Counted from the first letter of the stretch, positions 1-6,936 are shown. The stretch is DNA of 9,899 nt from CAIXPS01 sp034430115 (GCA_034430115.1 DAOUFG010000069.1:1-9899), one strand, 5' to 3'. A program made the numbers and translations. The notes: a model not told the origin generated them from the sequence alone.

Positions 1-827
1 CGATGCACGGCGGATACGTGGGCGCGGGCATGCTCGACGCGGCCTGCCCGGGCGCCATCTTCACCAGCCCCACGCCCGATCAAATGCTGGAAGCCACCAA
101 AGCGATCAACGGCGGCGCAGGCGTGCTCCACATCATCAAGAATTACACCGGCGACGTGATGAACTTCGACATGGCGGGCGAACTGGCGCGCGCAGAAGGC
201 ATCGACATTGAAAGCGTCATCATCGATGACGACGTAGCCGTGAAAGACAGCCTCTACACCGCCGGGCGACGCGGCGTCGGCACCACCGTGCTGGCCGAGA
301 AGATCACCGGCGCAGCCGCGCAGCAAGGCCGCTCGCTCAAAGAAGTGACCGACATCTGCAAGCGCGTGAACGGCTGGGGCCGCAGCATGGGCATGGCGCT
401 CACCTCCTGCACGGTGCCGCACGTCGGTCACCCCACCTTCGAACTGCCTGAAGATCAGATGGAAATCGGCATCGGCATTCATGGCGAGCCGGGGCGCGCA
501 CGAATGCCGATGCGCCCGGCCGACGAAGTGACGCCTATGTTGATGGAACCCATCCTCGCCGACTTACCGTTCAAGCAAGGCGACGAAGTATTGCTCTTCG
601 TCAATGGCATGGGCGGCACACCCCTGACCGAGCTATACATCGTCTACCGCAAAGCGCTGCAAATCGCCGCGCAACACGGCCTGAAGGTGACGCGCAGCCT
701 GGTTGGCCCATATATGACCAGCCTGGAAATGGCCGGCTGCTCCATCACGCTGCTCAAACTCGACGACGAGTTCACCAAGCTATGGGATGCGCCGGTGTGC
801 ACACCCGGCCTGCGTTGGGGGATGTAG
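1..827 (+). CDS. dhaK: Dihydroxyacetone kinase subunit DhaK, 5' end missing
   Basis: DhaK binds dihydroxyacetone covalently and receives phosphate from DhaL to give dihydroxyacetone phosphate in the cytoplasm. The gene is cut by the left edge. The first in-frame ATG (position 3) is internal, because it matches the Met of the conserved GHEPMH motif, and roughly 60 N-terminal residues are missing compared with E. coli DhaK (about 356 aa). The visible 274 residues align well: the PGxIFTSPTPD stretch (about residues 16-27), IIKNYTGD (44-51), the IDDDVAVKDSLYTAGRRGV block (74-92) and GIGIHGEPG (156-164). His160 of the visible part (codon 480-482) is the residue that forms the hemiaminal with the substrate (His218 in E. 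coli). The C-terminal LWDAP...WG ending is typical. The stop lies one base before dhaL. The family call is very secure. That it is the PTS-type enzyme follows from the dhaL and dhaM neighbours. Confidence 0.96.
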   Translation, partial: MHGGYVGAGMLDAACPGAIFTSPTPDQMLEATKAINGGAGVLHIIKNYTGDVMNFDMAGELARAEGIDIESVIIDDDVAVKDSLYTAGRRGVGTTVLAEKITGAAAQQGRSLKEVTDICKRVNGWGRSMGMALTSCTVPHVGHPTFELPEDQMEIGIGIHGEPGRARMPMRPADEVTPMLMEPILADLPFKQGDEVLLFVNGMGGTPLTELYIVYRKALQIAAQHGLKVTRSLVGPYMTSLEMAGCSITLLKLDDEFTKLWDAPVCTPGLRWGM

Positions 828-828
828 G

Positions 829-1473
829 ATGAGCGACACCACCCTCAACCGCGATGACATCCTGCGCTGGCTGCAAGCCTATGCCCAGGTCATCGCCGAC
901 AACCGCGCTTACCTCACCGAGCTAGACGCCGCGATTGGCGATGCCGATCACGGCGCGAATATGGACCGCGGGTTCAAAGCTGTGCAGGCCAAGCTGCCCA
1001 GCCTGGCCGAGAAGGACATTACTACCATCCTAAAGACGGTCGGGATGACGTTGCTCTCCACCGTGGGCGGCGCCGGCGGGCCGCTATTTGGCACAATCTT
1101 CATCCAGGCCGGTCAGGCGGCAACGGGTAAGAGCGAACTGACATTGGCCGATTGGGCTGCCATGCTGGATGCCGCCACGAATGGGGTCATCAACCGCGGC
1201 AAGGCTGCCGTGGGTGATAAGACGATGCTCGACGCCCTGGTGCCCGCCGTGCAGGCCCTGAAAGATGGCCTGAACGCAAACCAGACGCTTGGCGCAGCAT
1301 TGCAGCTTTCCGCCCAGGCGGCAGAAAAAGGGTTGCAATCCACCCTGCCGTTGGTGGCGCGCAAGGGTCGCGCCAGTTACCTGGGCGAGCGCAGCGCCGG
1401 CCACCTGGACCCCGGCGCAACCTCCGCCATGCTGTTGCTAAAAACCGCCGCAGACACGTGGGGCAAAGCGTAA
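829..1473 (+). CDS. dhaL: Dihydroxyacetone kinase ADP-binding subunit DhaL
   Basis: DhaL carries a permanently bound ADP that is phosphorylated by DhaM and passes phosphate to dihydroxyacetone on DhaK. I chose the ATG at 829, one base after the dhaK stop and just after a G-rich stretch. An upstream in-frame ATG at 787 lies inside dhaK and would add 14 residues foreign to the family. The product is 214 aa, close to E. coli DhaL (210 aa). The Mg-ADP site is intact: IGDADHG (36-42), with Asp33, Asp38 and Asp40 at the positions of the three metal-binding Asp residues. The nucleotide-contacting GMTLLSTVGGAGGPLFG loop (72-88), GDKTMLD (129-135) and the C-terminal RKGRASYLGERSAGHLDPGA block (178-197) are all present. 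Spacing in the dhaKLM cluster suggests translational coupling. Confidence 0.97.
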   Translation: MSDTTLNRDDILRWLQAYAQVIADNRAYLTELDAAIGDADHGANMDRGFKAVQAKLPSLAEKDITTILKTVGMTLLSTVGGAGGPLFGTIFIQAGQAATGKSELTLADWAAMLDAATNGVINRGKAAVGDKTMLDALVPAVQALKDGLNANQTLGAALQLSAQAAEKGLQSTLPLVARKGRASYLGERSAGHLDPGATSAMLLLKTAADTWGKA

Positions 1474-1475
1474 AC

Positions 1476-3992
1476 ATGGTCAGCCTGGTCATCGTCTCAC
1501 ACAGCCGCGCGCTGGCCCAAGCCGCTGTAGCGTTGGCGCGCCAGATGGCAGCGCCTGATGTGCAAATTGGCATCGCCGCAGGCGCGGGCGATACGCATGA
1601 GGAATTTGGCACGAACGCCATCGACATCGTTGACGCCATCGAATCAGTCGATACGCCCGATGGCATAGCCGTCATCATGGATTTGGGCAGCGCCATCCTG
1701 AGCGCAGAAATGGCGCTGGACATCTTGCCCGCTGAAACACGCGTGCACGTGCGGTTGTGCCCGGCCCCCTTCGTGGAAGGCGTCCTGGCCGGTGCGGTAC
1801 AGGCCGGCCTGGGCAGCACACTGGATGCGGTCTGCGCCGAGGCGGCCCACGCACTGCAACCCAAGCAAGAACAACTCGGCGCAGCGCCCACGCCAGCCAT
1901 CACGGAAACGGCAGCGAGCGAACCCTTGACCGATCAACCACACGAGGTGACGGTGACGCTGCACAACGCGCATGGGCTACACGCCCGGCCGGCGGCGCGC
2001 TTCGTCCAACTGGCCGCCGGGTTCGACGCAGAGATTCGCGTTCAAAAGCGCGGCACTGGCATCGCGCCCGTCTCGGCGCGCAGCCTGAACCGCCTTGCGA
2101 CGCTTGGCGCGGTGGCTGGCGACCAACTCATCATCACCGCCAGCGGCCCGCAAGCCACTGCCGCGCTGGATGCCCTGCGTGTGCTCGTGGAAAGCGGGTT
2201 CGGCGAGGAAGAGGAAGAGAAACCGATACCCCCCCCAGGCCTTGCAGGCCTGGGGGGGGTAAGCGACGTTGCTTCACCCGCTTCCATCCAGGCACTGCCG
2301 ATCTCGCCGGGCATCGGGGTCGGCCCATTGCGCCATTACGACGCGCGCCTGCCCTTGCCCGCAGAGCCGGATACGCCCCCGCAAGACCCGCAGGCCGAGT
2401 GGGCCCATCTGCAACAGACGGTCGAACTGGTCAAACAAGAGATGGCGCAACGCAACGCTACGCTCCCCGCCGGCACGCCCCAGGCGGGCATCTTCGAGGC
2501 ACACCGGCTGATCCTGAGCGATGAGGCGCTCCTGGACCGCGCACAGCAGTTGATTCTGTCGGGCCGGCTGCATGCTGCGCGCGCCTGGCATACCGCCATC
2601 AACGAAATTGCCGATACTTATCGCGCGCTGCCCGACGCCTATTTGCAACAGCGCGCCGCCGACGTGCTGGATGTCGGCGCGCAGGTGCTGGCCCAACTCA
2701 CCGGCAATCGCACCGAGTTGCGCGTCACACTGAGTGAACCCTCCGTGCTGGTGGCGACCGAGTTCACCCCGACGCAAGTGGCCCAACTGGACCGCGCGCA
2801 GGTGCTGGCGCTCATCTCCAGCGCGGGGGGAGCGAATTCACATGCCTCCATCCTGGCACGCGCGTTGGGTATCCCGGCAGTGGCCGGCGCGGGCCAACCG
2901 ATCAACGAATTGGCCGACGGGACGCTGGTCGGCGTGGATGGTTCCAACGGAGCGATTTACGTCACGCCTGCGCCCGAAGTCATCCAGGAGTTGGAGCAAC
3001 GTCGCGCCGCCTGGCTGGCACAACAGCAGCAACTGCGCCAGGCCAGCCACGCGCTCACCCTCACCCAGGATGGCCGGCGCGTGGAGATTGCCGCGAACCT
3101 GAGCGGCGTGGCCGATGCGCAGGTGGCATTACCCAACGGGGCGGAAGCCGTGGGCGTTTTGCGCACCGAGTTTCTCTATCTCACGCGCGCCACTGCGCCG
3201 AGTGAAGAAGAGCAGGTCGCGGCGCTCAAGCAAATCGCGGCTGCGTTGCAGGGTCGCCCGATCATCGTGCGCACGCTCGACGTAGGCGGCGATAAACAGA
3301 TACCCTACCTGCCTATGCCCGTGGAGGCAAATCCCTACCTGGGCGTGCGCGCCATCCGCCTATCACTGGCGCAGCCCGAGCTATTCACCACCCAGGTGCG
3401 CGCCATCCTGCGCGCGGGTACGGAAGCGGAGATGCACATCCTGCTGCCCATGATCACCCTGCGCGAAGAACTCATGCAGGCACGCGTATTGATCGACCGC
3501 GCCCATCAGGCATTGCAAGCCGAAGGATTGCCACACCGCTGGCCGGTGCAGGTGGGCATCATGGTGGAGACACCCGCCGCCGCGCTGATGGCAGGCTCGC
3601 TGGCCGACCAGGCCGACTTCTTCAGCATCGGCACTAACGACCTGACCCAATACACGCTGGCAGCCGAACGCGGCAACCCGCAACTGGCATCGTTTAGCGA
3701 TGCGTTGCACCCGGCCGTGTTGCGGCTCATTCAGCAAGTGGCTGTTGCCGCCCACGCGCACGGCAAATGGGCCGGCGTGTGTGGTGAAATCGCGGCGGAC
3801 CCATTGGCCGCACCGATTTTGGTAGGGTTGGACGTGGACGAGCTGAGCATGAACGTGGCAGGCATCCCGCAGGTGAAAGCGGTGGTACGCCAAGTAGAAA
3901 TACCTGCCGCACACGAACTGGCACAAGCGGCATTGGCCTGCGCCACCACGCACGAGGTGCGCCAGATCGCCGCGCGCTTCATGGCGAGCTAA
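1476..3992 (+). CDS. dhaM: DhaM-HPr-enzyme I fusion phosphotransferase
   Basis: This 838-aa protein joins three phosphotransferase modules and should phosphorylate DhaL-bound ADP at the expense of PEP. Residues 1-131 are the EIIA-DhaM domain with active-site His9 (VIVSHS). Residues about 158-240 are HPr with His169 in GLHARPA. Residues about 272-838 are a complete enzyme I: His456 (GGANSHASILAR), Arg563 (RTEFLY), Arg599 (VRTLDVGGDK), Glu698 (VETPAAA), Asp722 (GTNDLTQYT), Arg732 and Cys769 (GVCGE). Each enzyme I residue sits exactly 267 positions after its E. coli EI counterpart, so this part has no net insertion. E. coli DhaM itself has only an N-terminal EI fragment, so the PEP-binding half is extra here. 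ATG 1476 is preferred to 1458 because it lies 2 bases after the dhaL stop and gives the MVxLVIVSHS start. The HPr-EI linker (about 243-271) is acidic, then Pro/Gly-rich, and contains a DNA palindrome. Confidence 0.96.
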   Translation: MVSLVIVSHSRALAQAAVALARQMAAPDVQIGIAAGAGDTHEEFGTNAIDIVDAIESVDTPDGIAVIMDLGSAILSAEMALDILPAETRVHVRLCPAPFVEGVLAGAVQAGLGSTLDAVCAEAAHALQPKQEQLGAAPTPAITETAASEPLTDQPHEVTVTLHNAHGLHARPAARFVQLAAGFDAEIRVQKRGTGIAPVSARSLNRLATLGAVAGDQLIITASGPQATAALDALRVLVESGFGEEEEEKPIPPPGLAGLGGVSDVASPASIQALPISPGIGVGPLRHYDARLPLPAEPDTPPQDPQAEWAHLQQTVELVKQEMAQRNATLPAGTPQAGIFEAHRLILSDEALLDRAQQLILSGRLHAARAWHTAINEIADTYRALPDAYLQQRAADVLDVGAQVLAQLTGNRTELRVTLSEPSVLVATEFTPTQVAQLDRAQVLALISSAGGANSHASILARALGIPAVAGAGQPINELADGTLVGVDGSNGAIYVTPAPEVIQELEQRRAAWLAQQQQLRQASHALTLTQDGRRVEIAANLSGVADAQVALPNGAEAVGVLRTEFLYLTRATAPSEEEQVAALKQIAAALQGRPIIVRTLDVGGDKQIPYLPMPVEANPYLGVRAIRLSLAQPELFTTQVRAILRAGTEAEMHILLPMITLREELMQARVLIDRAHQALQAEGLPHRWPVQVGIMVETPAAALMAGSLADQADFFSIGTNDLTQYTLAAERGNPQLASFSDALHPAVLRLIQQVAVAAHAHGKWAGVCGEIAADPLAAPILVGLDVDELSMNVAGIPQVKAVVRQVEIPAAHELAQAALACATTHEVRQIAARFMAS
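2227..2261. repeat. Perfect 35-bp palindrome inside dhaM linker
   Basis: Two 16-bp arms (2227-2242 and 2246-2261) are exact reverse complements around a 3-base loop, TGC. The arms begin and end with TA and contain a run of eight C and a run of eight G. The sequence encodes a Pro/Gly/Leu-rich stretch between HPr and enzyme I, where extra residues are tolerated. It is seen directly. That it is an inserted repeat element is an inference. Confidence 0.93.
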
Positions 3993-4020
3993 CCCGCGTC
4001 CGGCACGTGACCTCGCGGGC

Positions 4021-4043
4021 AACCTGCGCAGCAGGTTTTGTTT
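4021..4043 (+). terminator. Candidate rho-independent terminator of dhaKLM
   Basis: A 7-bp perfect stem (4021-4027 with 4031-4037) around a GCA loop is followed by a T-rich tract, TTTTGTTT (4036-4043). It starts 28 bases after the dhaM stop, the expected place for the operon to end. The T tract is interrupted by one G and the stem is short, so termination may be partial. Confidence 0.55.
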
Positions 4044-4050
4044 GATCCAG

Positions 4051-4071
4051 GCGTCGGCCTCTGGCCGATGC
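4051..4071. other. Second short hairpin after dhaM
   Basis: A 9-bp stem with one G-T wobble (4051-4059 with 4063-4071) encloses a TCT loop. No T tract follows. It may help the hairpin just upstream to stop transcription or protect the 3' end of the dha mRNA. No role can be read from the sequence alone. Confidence 0.4.
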
Positions 4072-4111
4072 GGGTCAGCCAGCTCGCGCGCGCAAACGAA
4101 TTAACCACCGA

Positions 4112-4149
4112 ATGAGATGGCCCTGGAGTGATTCATAGGGCCATCTCAT
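4112..4149. repeat. 13-bp perfect inverted repeat, hairpin with GAGTGATTCAT loop
   Basis: Arms 4112-4124 and 4137-4149 are exact reverse complements with a 12-base loop. No T tract follows on the plus strand, so a classical terminator is doubtful. The loop resembles that of the asnS terminator hairpin at 8787-8822. The rest of the 270-base gap 3993-4262 holds the two smaller hairpins and a possible promoter. I see no further gene or tRNA there. Confidence 0.85.
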
Positions 4150-4221
4150 CAGGGATCTAGCACTTCGGTTATCACACCACAGCGACGCTTGCAATTACCC
4201 TCGACCAATCCTCATCCGTAG

Positions 4222-4227
4222 TACAAT
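4222..4227 (+). promoter_or_regulatory. Candidate -10 box for the small membrane protein gene
   Basis: TACAAT matches the sigma-70 -10 consensus at five of six positions, 35 bases before the ATG. The best -35 candidate, TCGACC at 4201-4206, is weak and only 15 bases away. Transcription would start near 4234 and leave a short leader containing the AGGA ribosome-binding site. Confidence 0.35.
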
Positions 4228-4262
4228 TCTGGAAGTTGAGAATTTCTCCAGGATGAGAAATC

Positions 4263-4484
4263 ATGCAGAATGTACCTATTTGGCATCGTATCCTCAGAAT
4301 TGTTTCGTTGCTCGTCGTCAGCACCGGCATCGGCTTATATGTTACCTCGCAGTATCAAAGCCTTTTGCTTGCCGGTCTGGTATTCATTGCGCTGATCGCC
4401 ATCGACGCCATCTGCGTTTGGTTGATCTTGCCACAGCACACTGCTTATGCACACGCACCTGCTTTAAGAATCACCCATCGCTAA
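4263..4484 (+). CDS. Small two-helix membrane protein, unknown function
   Basis: I do not recognise this 73-aa protein. It has two strongly hydrophobic segments, about residues 11-28 and 34-56, separated by a short polar turn (TSQYQS). The N-terminus carries His and Arg and the C-terminal tail is basic and His-rich, so it is probably an inner-membrane hairpin with both ends on the same side. The ATG at 4263 is preceded by AGGA with about 9 bases of spacing. An overlapping frame starting at 4253 gives a Cys/His/Arg-rich non-hydrophobic product and is less convincing. The gene stands alone: hairpins separate it from the dha operon, and it converges on the GH36 gene with 9 bases between stops and no terminator in between. 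Real coding is likely but not certain, given the size. Confidence 0.6.
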   Translation: MQNVPIWHRILRIVSLLVVSTGIGLYVTSQYQSLLLAGLVFIALIAIDAICVWLILPQHTAYAHAPALRITHR

Positions 4485-4493
4485 ACCGTGCGA

Positions 4494-6653
4494 TCAAGCC
4501 TTGACAAGATAAATCACCGACGCATCATACGGGCCCTCGAAAGGAATACTGAGCGCCGCACCTGCGAGCGCGGGGGCTTTGCCCGGCGCGATGAACGTCT
4601 CTTTCACCTGCCAGCCTTCACCTCTGAGCGGGACCACCGCGTCCCTCGGCACGTCTGCGCCAAAGCTGTGCGCCACAACCAGCGCCTGGCGGCCATCCAT
4701 TGAGTTGCGCAAGACCACCTGCCACCCACGCAGATGCCGGTAGCTCGTCACCACTGGGCCGTAGCGATAGGAGTGACCATGTTTGATGATCGGCACGACG
4801 CGCTGATATAGCGCCTGCGCTTCCAGGGCCAGGCCCCACTGCTGCTCATTCAGGTCATTTGCGTCGCCCGACAGGCACATGCGTCCCAGGAACGTGGCCG
4901 CCAGCAAGTAGCGCAGCCGCCGATCATCGTCCGTCTTGCGCAAAACGGCCCATATTTGCGATTGGCGCGGCAGAATCAAGCGCTGCAAGTTCGCCGCGAT
5001 GATGGGGATCTCGCGCGTTTCGTGCGCATCGGAGAACGATCCCATCGCGCAACGCGACATCATCGCCGGTTCCAAACGGTGCCCGCCCGACGAACAGTTC
5101 TCGATCACCAGTTCCGGCAGTTCCTGGTGAATACGTTCGAAGAAGCGATAGGTGCCTTCCACTTGCCGGCGCAATGCCTCGCCCAACGACTCGGCACCAT
5201 CCACGCCCATGCCCAGCGTCTCGTTGTAGTCCACCTTCAGGTAACCCATGCCCGTCTCGCGCAGCAGGCCGATCACGCGCTGCGACAGGTAATCGATCAC
5301 CCAGGGATCGTTCATGTCCCAGAAGCGCCGCCCACCCACGCTGAGCACCTGGCCGTCGCGCTTGAGCAGGTGGTCAGTCAACTGGTAGGCCGCCGCCGAT
5401 TCGCCGGTCACCTCCATCTCAAACCACAGGCCGGGGATCAACCCACGCTCACGCATGGCCTGGGCCGTCGCAGCCAGCCCCTGCGGATAATGCGTGGGAT
5501 TGGGAATCCAGTCTCCCTGCGCCGTTGCCCACTCACCGCCCAAGGGCGCATACCAGCCGGCGTCGATCACCAGGTAGCGTATGGGCGACCCTTTTAGCCG
5601 ATCGGCCAGCCGCACCATATTCTCATGCGTCGGGCGGCCCCAACTGGTGCACCACTCGTTAAAGATCACCGGCAAGTCGGCTTCCACGGCAGGCGCTTTA
5701 TCCGCCGCGCGCTCTTGCGCAGAGGTCAGCCGATGGCATAGCTCATCCAGGTCACCCGCCACACAACTCAAGGTCGCCTGGGGCACGTCGAGCGCCTCGC
5801 CGGGTTGCAGCGTCTTGAACCAGTGCCCAAACTCGCGGTCAGCCAGCCCACCGGAAAGCGATAGACAGTCGTCGCGCCGGTAAGCTTCCATCTCCCACGA
5901 GCCGGTCCACGCCAGTTGCGCGCCCCACGCCACACCGACCTGGCGGTCTTCGGCAGCGACGAAGGGGAAGAAGCCGTTGTTGGGCATGCTGCCCACCTCG
6001 CCAAAGCGTTCGCTGCGCACACCATGCCCCGTCCACGAGCGCTCCAGCCCCAGTTGCTCCAACGATTGGGTATCCAACCGGCCTTCGGCAGACCAACTGG
6101 CGCGGAAACGGTGCAAGACCAGCCGGTCGGGCGCGTCGTCGGCGGCGAAGGGCGTGATGCCGCCCAGCACGAAGCTGGTGAGCAATTCCAGCGTGAGGGG
6201 TTGGGCGGATTCGTTGCGGAAGGCCCCCGAGACGGTCAAGAACGCGTCGCCCTGCTGCCAGCTCAGACGATGCTCGTATACGTAGCCCGCCCCATTGCGC
6301 AAGGTGGTGACGATCGTCATCTGGTCGCCCTCGTGCAACACTTCCTGGCCCTGGAACTGCATCGTCTGCGTGGCGGCGCTGCCGCGCATCGTGCGCCCCT
6401 GGCCGAAGCCATAGGTCGGCTCCGCACCGATCCACTTCACTTGTATCAGCGGGTCCAGCCCATAGGCTGGCATGGACCAGCCCGGCAGATGGGCATACTC
6501 CGGCCCCTCGCTCAACGTCTCGCGGCGGGGCGCCAGATGGCTTGCCAGCGCTGATGGGTAGATCAACAAGCCGATCATGCGAGATTTCGTATCCAAGGGA
6601 TACACAACAGTCATATCGGCAAGCTTGAATTCGGCCTGATTCACAATGCTCAT
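4494..6653 (-). CDS. Glycoside hydrolase family 36, alpha-galactosidase-like
   Basis: The 719-aa length and layout fit GH36: an N-terminal beta-sandwich (about 1-310), a TIM barrel (about 325-620) and a C-terminal beta domain. No signal peptide is seen, so the enzyme should act in the cytoplasm on imported oligosaccharides. The likely nucleophile is Asp475 in YLKVDYNE and the likely acid/base is Asp542 in SFSDAHET, 67 residues later, a normal GH36 spacing. A CxxGxxR motif (CSSGGHR, 520-526) is present. Three pocket positions differ from the classical enzyme: Asp-Ala-Gly-Trp (364-367) in place of Asp-Asp-Gly-Trp, KVD in place of KWD, and His525 where Gly is usual. The substrate may therefore not be a plain alpha-galactoside. 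The start ATG at 6653 follows an AGGTG ribosome-binding site. No transporter or regulator is nearby, so context does not settle specificity. Confidence 0.88.
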   Translation of the reverse strand: MSIVNQAEFKLADMTVVYPLDTKSRMIGLLIYPSALASHLAPRRETLSEGPEYAHLPGWSMPAYGLDPLIQVKWIGAEPTYGFGQGRTMRGSAATQTMQFQGQEVLHEGDQMTIVTTLRNGAGYVYEHRLSWQQGDAFLTVSGAFRNESAQPLTLELLTSFVLGGITPFAADDAPDRLVLHRFRASWSAEGRLDTQSLEQLGLERSWTGHGVRSERFGEVGSMPNNGFFPFVAAEDRQVGVAWGAQLAWTGSWEMEAYRRDDCLSLSGGLADREFGHWFKTLQPGEALDVPQATLSCVAGDLDELCHRLTSAQERAADKAPAVEADLPVIFNEWCTSWGRPTHENMVRLADRLKGSPIRYLVIDAGWYAPLGGEWATAQGDWIPNPTHYPQGLAATAQAMRERGLIPGLWFEMEVTGESAAAYQLTDHLLKRDGQVLSVGGRRFWDMNDPWVIDYLSQRVIGLLRETGMGYLKVDYNETLGMGVDGAESLGEALRRQVEGTYRFFERIHQELPELVIENCSSGGHRLEPAMMSRCAMGSFSDAHETREIPIIAANLQRLILPRQSQIWAVLRKTDDDRRLRYLLAATFLGRMCLSGDANDLNEQQWGLALEAQALYQRVVPIIKHGHSYRYGPVVTSYRHLRGWQVVLRNSMDGRQALVVAHSFGADVPRDAVVPLRGEGWQVKETFIAPGKAPALAGAALSIPFEGPYDASVIYLVKA

Positions 6654-6705
6654 GATTGCACCTGTGTAAAGAGATTGGAGATTAGGGAATTGGATTGCTC
6701 ATTGC

Positions 6706-6711
6706 AGTATA
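6706..6711 (-). promoter_or_regulatory. Candidate -10 box for the GH36 gene
   Basis: Read on the minus strand this is TATACT, five of six bases of the -10 consensus, about 52 bases before the start codon. No good -35 box is visible at the right distance. This is a weak call resting on the hexamer and its position. Confidence 0.25.
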
Positions 6712-6723
6712 TTCATTTCTGTT

Positions 6724-6787
6724 TCTTCGTGTTCTTTGCGGTTAAGCAAACTCACACAAAGCAACGAAGTAACAAAGACCACAAAGA
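6724..6787. repeat. Degenerate CTTTGTG-type inverted repeat
   Basis: Bases 6724-6738 match the reverse complement of 6773-6787 at 13 of 15 positions. The sequence between contains a further related copy (ACAAAGCAACGAAG, 6756-6769). It reads as a low-complexity repeat family built on CTTTGTG/CACAAAG, with no reading frame or RNA gene in it. Confidence 0.6.
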
Positions 6788-6797
6788 CTTGAACCAA

Positions 6798-6850
6798 CCT
6801 CACCCCCTGCCCCTCCCCGATTCGGGGGGAGGGGCAGGGGAGAGGTGAGG
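6798..6850. repeat. Imperfect C-rich/G-rich palindromic repeat
   Basis: The left arm (6798-6818, C-rich) pairs with the right arm (about 6823-6850, G-rich) around a GATTC centre, with a few unpaired bases. The form, CCTCACC and CCCTGCCCCTCCCC followed by its reverse complement, is like C/T-rich palindromes that I recall as dispersed in Chloroflexota and some other high-GC genomes. It lies between divergent genes and would form a strong hairpin in either transcript. Confidence 0.8.
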
Positions 6851-6923
6851 GCATTTCCGTTTCACCTTGCTTCCTCCTGCAAATAGTTCTAATCTCTGAT
6901 CCCTCATCTCCAGCCCGGCCGAC

Positions 6924-6929
6924 TACAAT
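6924..6929 (+). promoter_or_regulatory. Candidate -10 box for a leaderless metallopeptidase mRNA
   Basis: TACAAT (five of six consensus bases) ends 7 bases before the ATG at 6937. This spacing would start transcription at or next to the start codon, as in leaderless mRNAs. No convincing ribosome-binding site precedes that ATG: GGAG is only 3 bases away. A clear -35 box is not seen. Confidence 0.45.
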
Positions 6930-6936
6930 GGAGCAG

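Noticed and set aside
1..827. Treating ATG at position 3 as the true dhaK start
   Set aside because: It corresponds to the Met inside the conserved GHEPMH motif of DhaK, so the gene continues beyond the left edge.
1757..2524. Plus-strand alternative frame of 255 codons within dhaM
   Set aside because: The product is Arg/Pro-rich and the true frame carries EIIA and HPr active sites across the same bases.
3381..4022. Minus-strand open frame opposite the enzyme I C-terminus
   Set aside because: The plus strand encodes invariant enzyme I residues here. The antisense product has no recognisable motif.
3993..4262. Possible tRNA or riboswitch in the gap after dhaM
   Set aside because: The hairpins do not form a cloverleaf, and no T-loop consensus or known riboswitch core is visible.
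5916..6554. Plus-strand open frame of 212 codons inside the GH36 gene
   Set aside because: It lies opposite conserved GH36 sequence, has no family resemblance, and its composition fits an antisense shadow.
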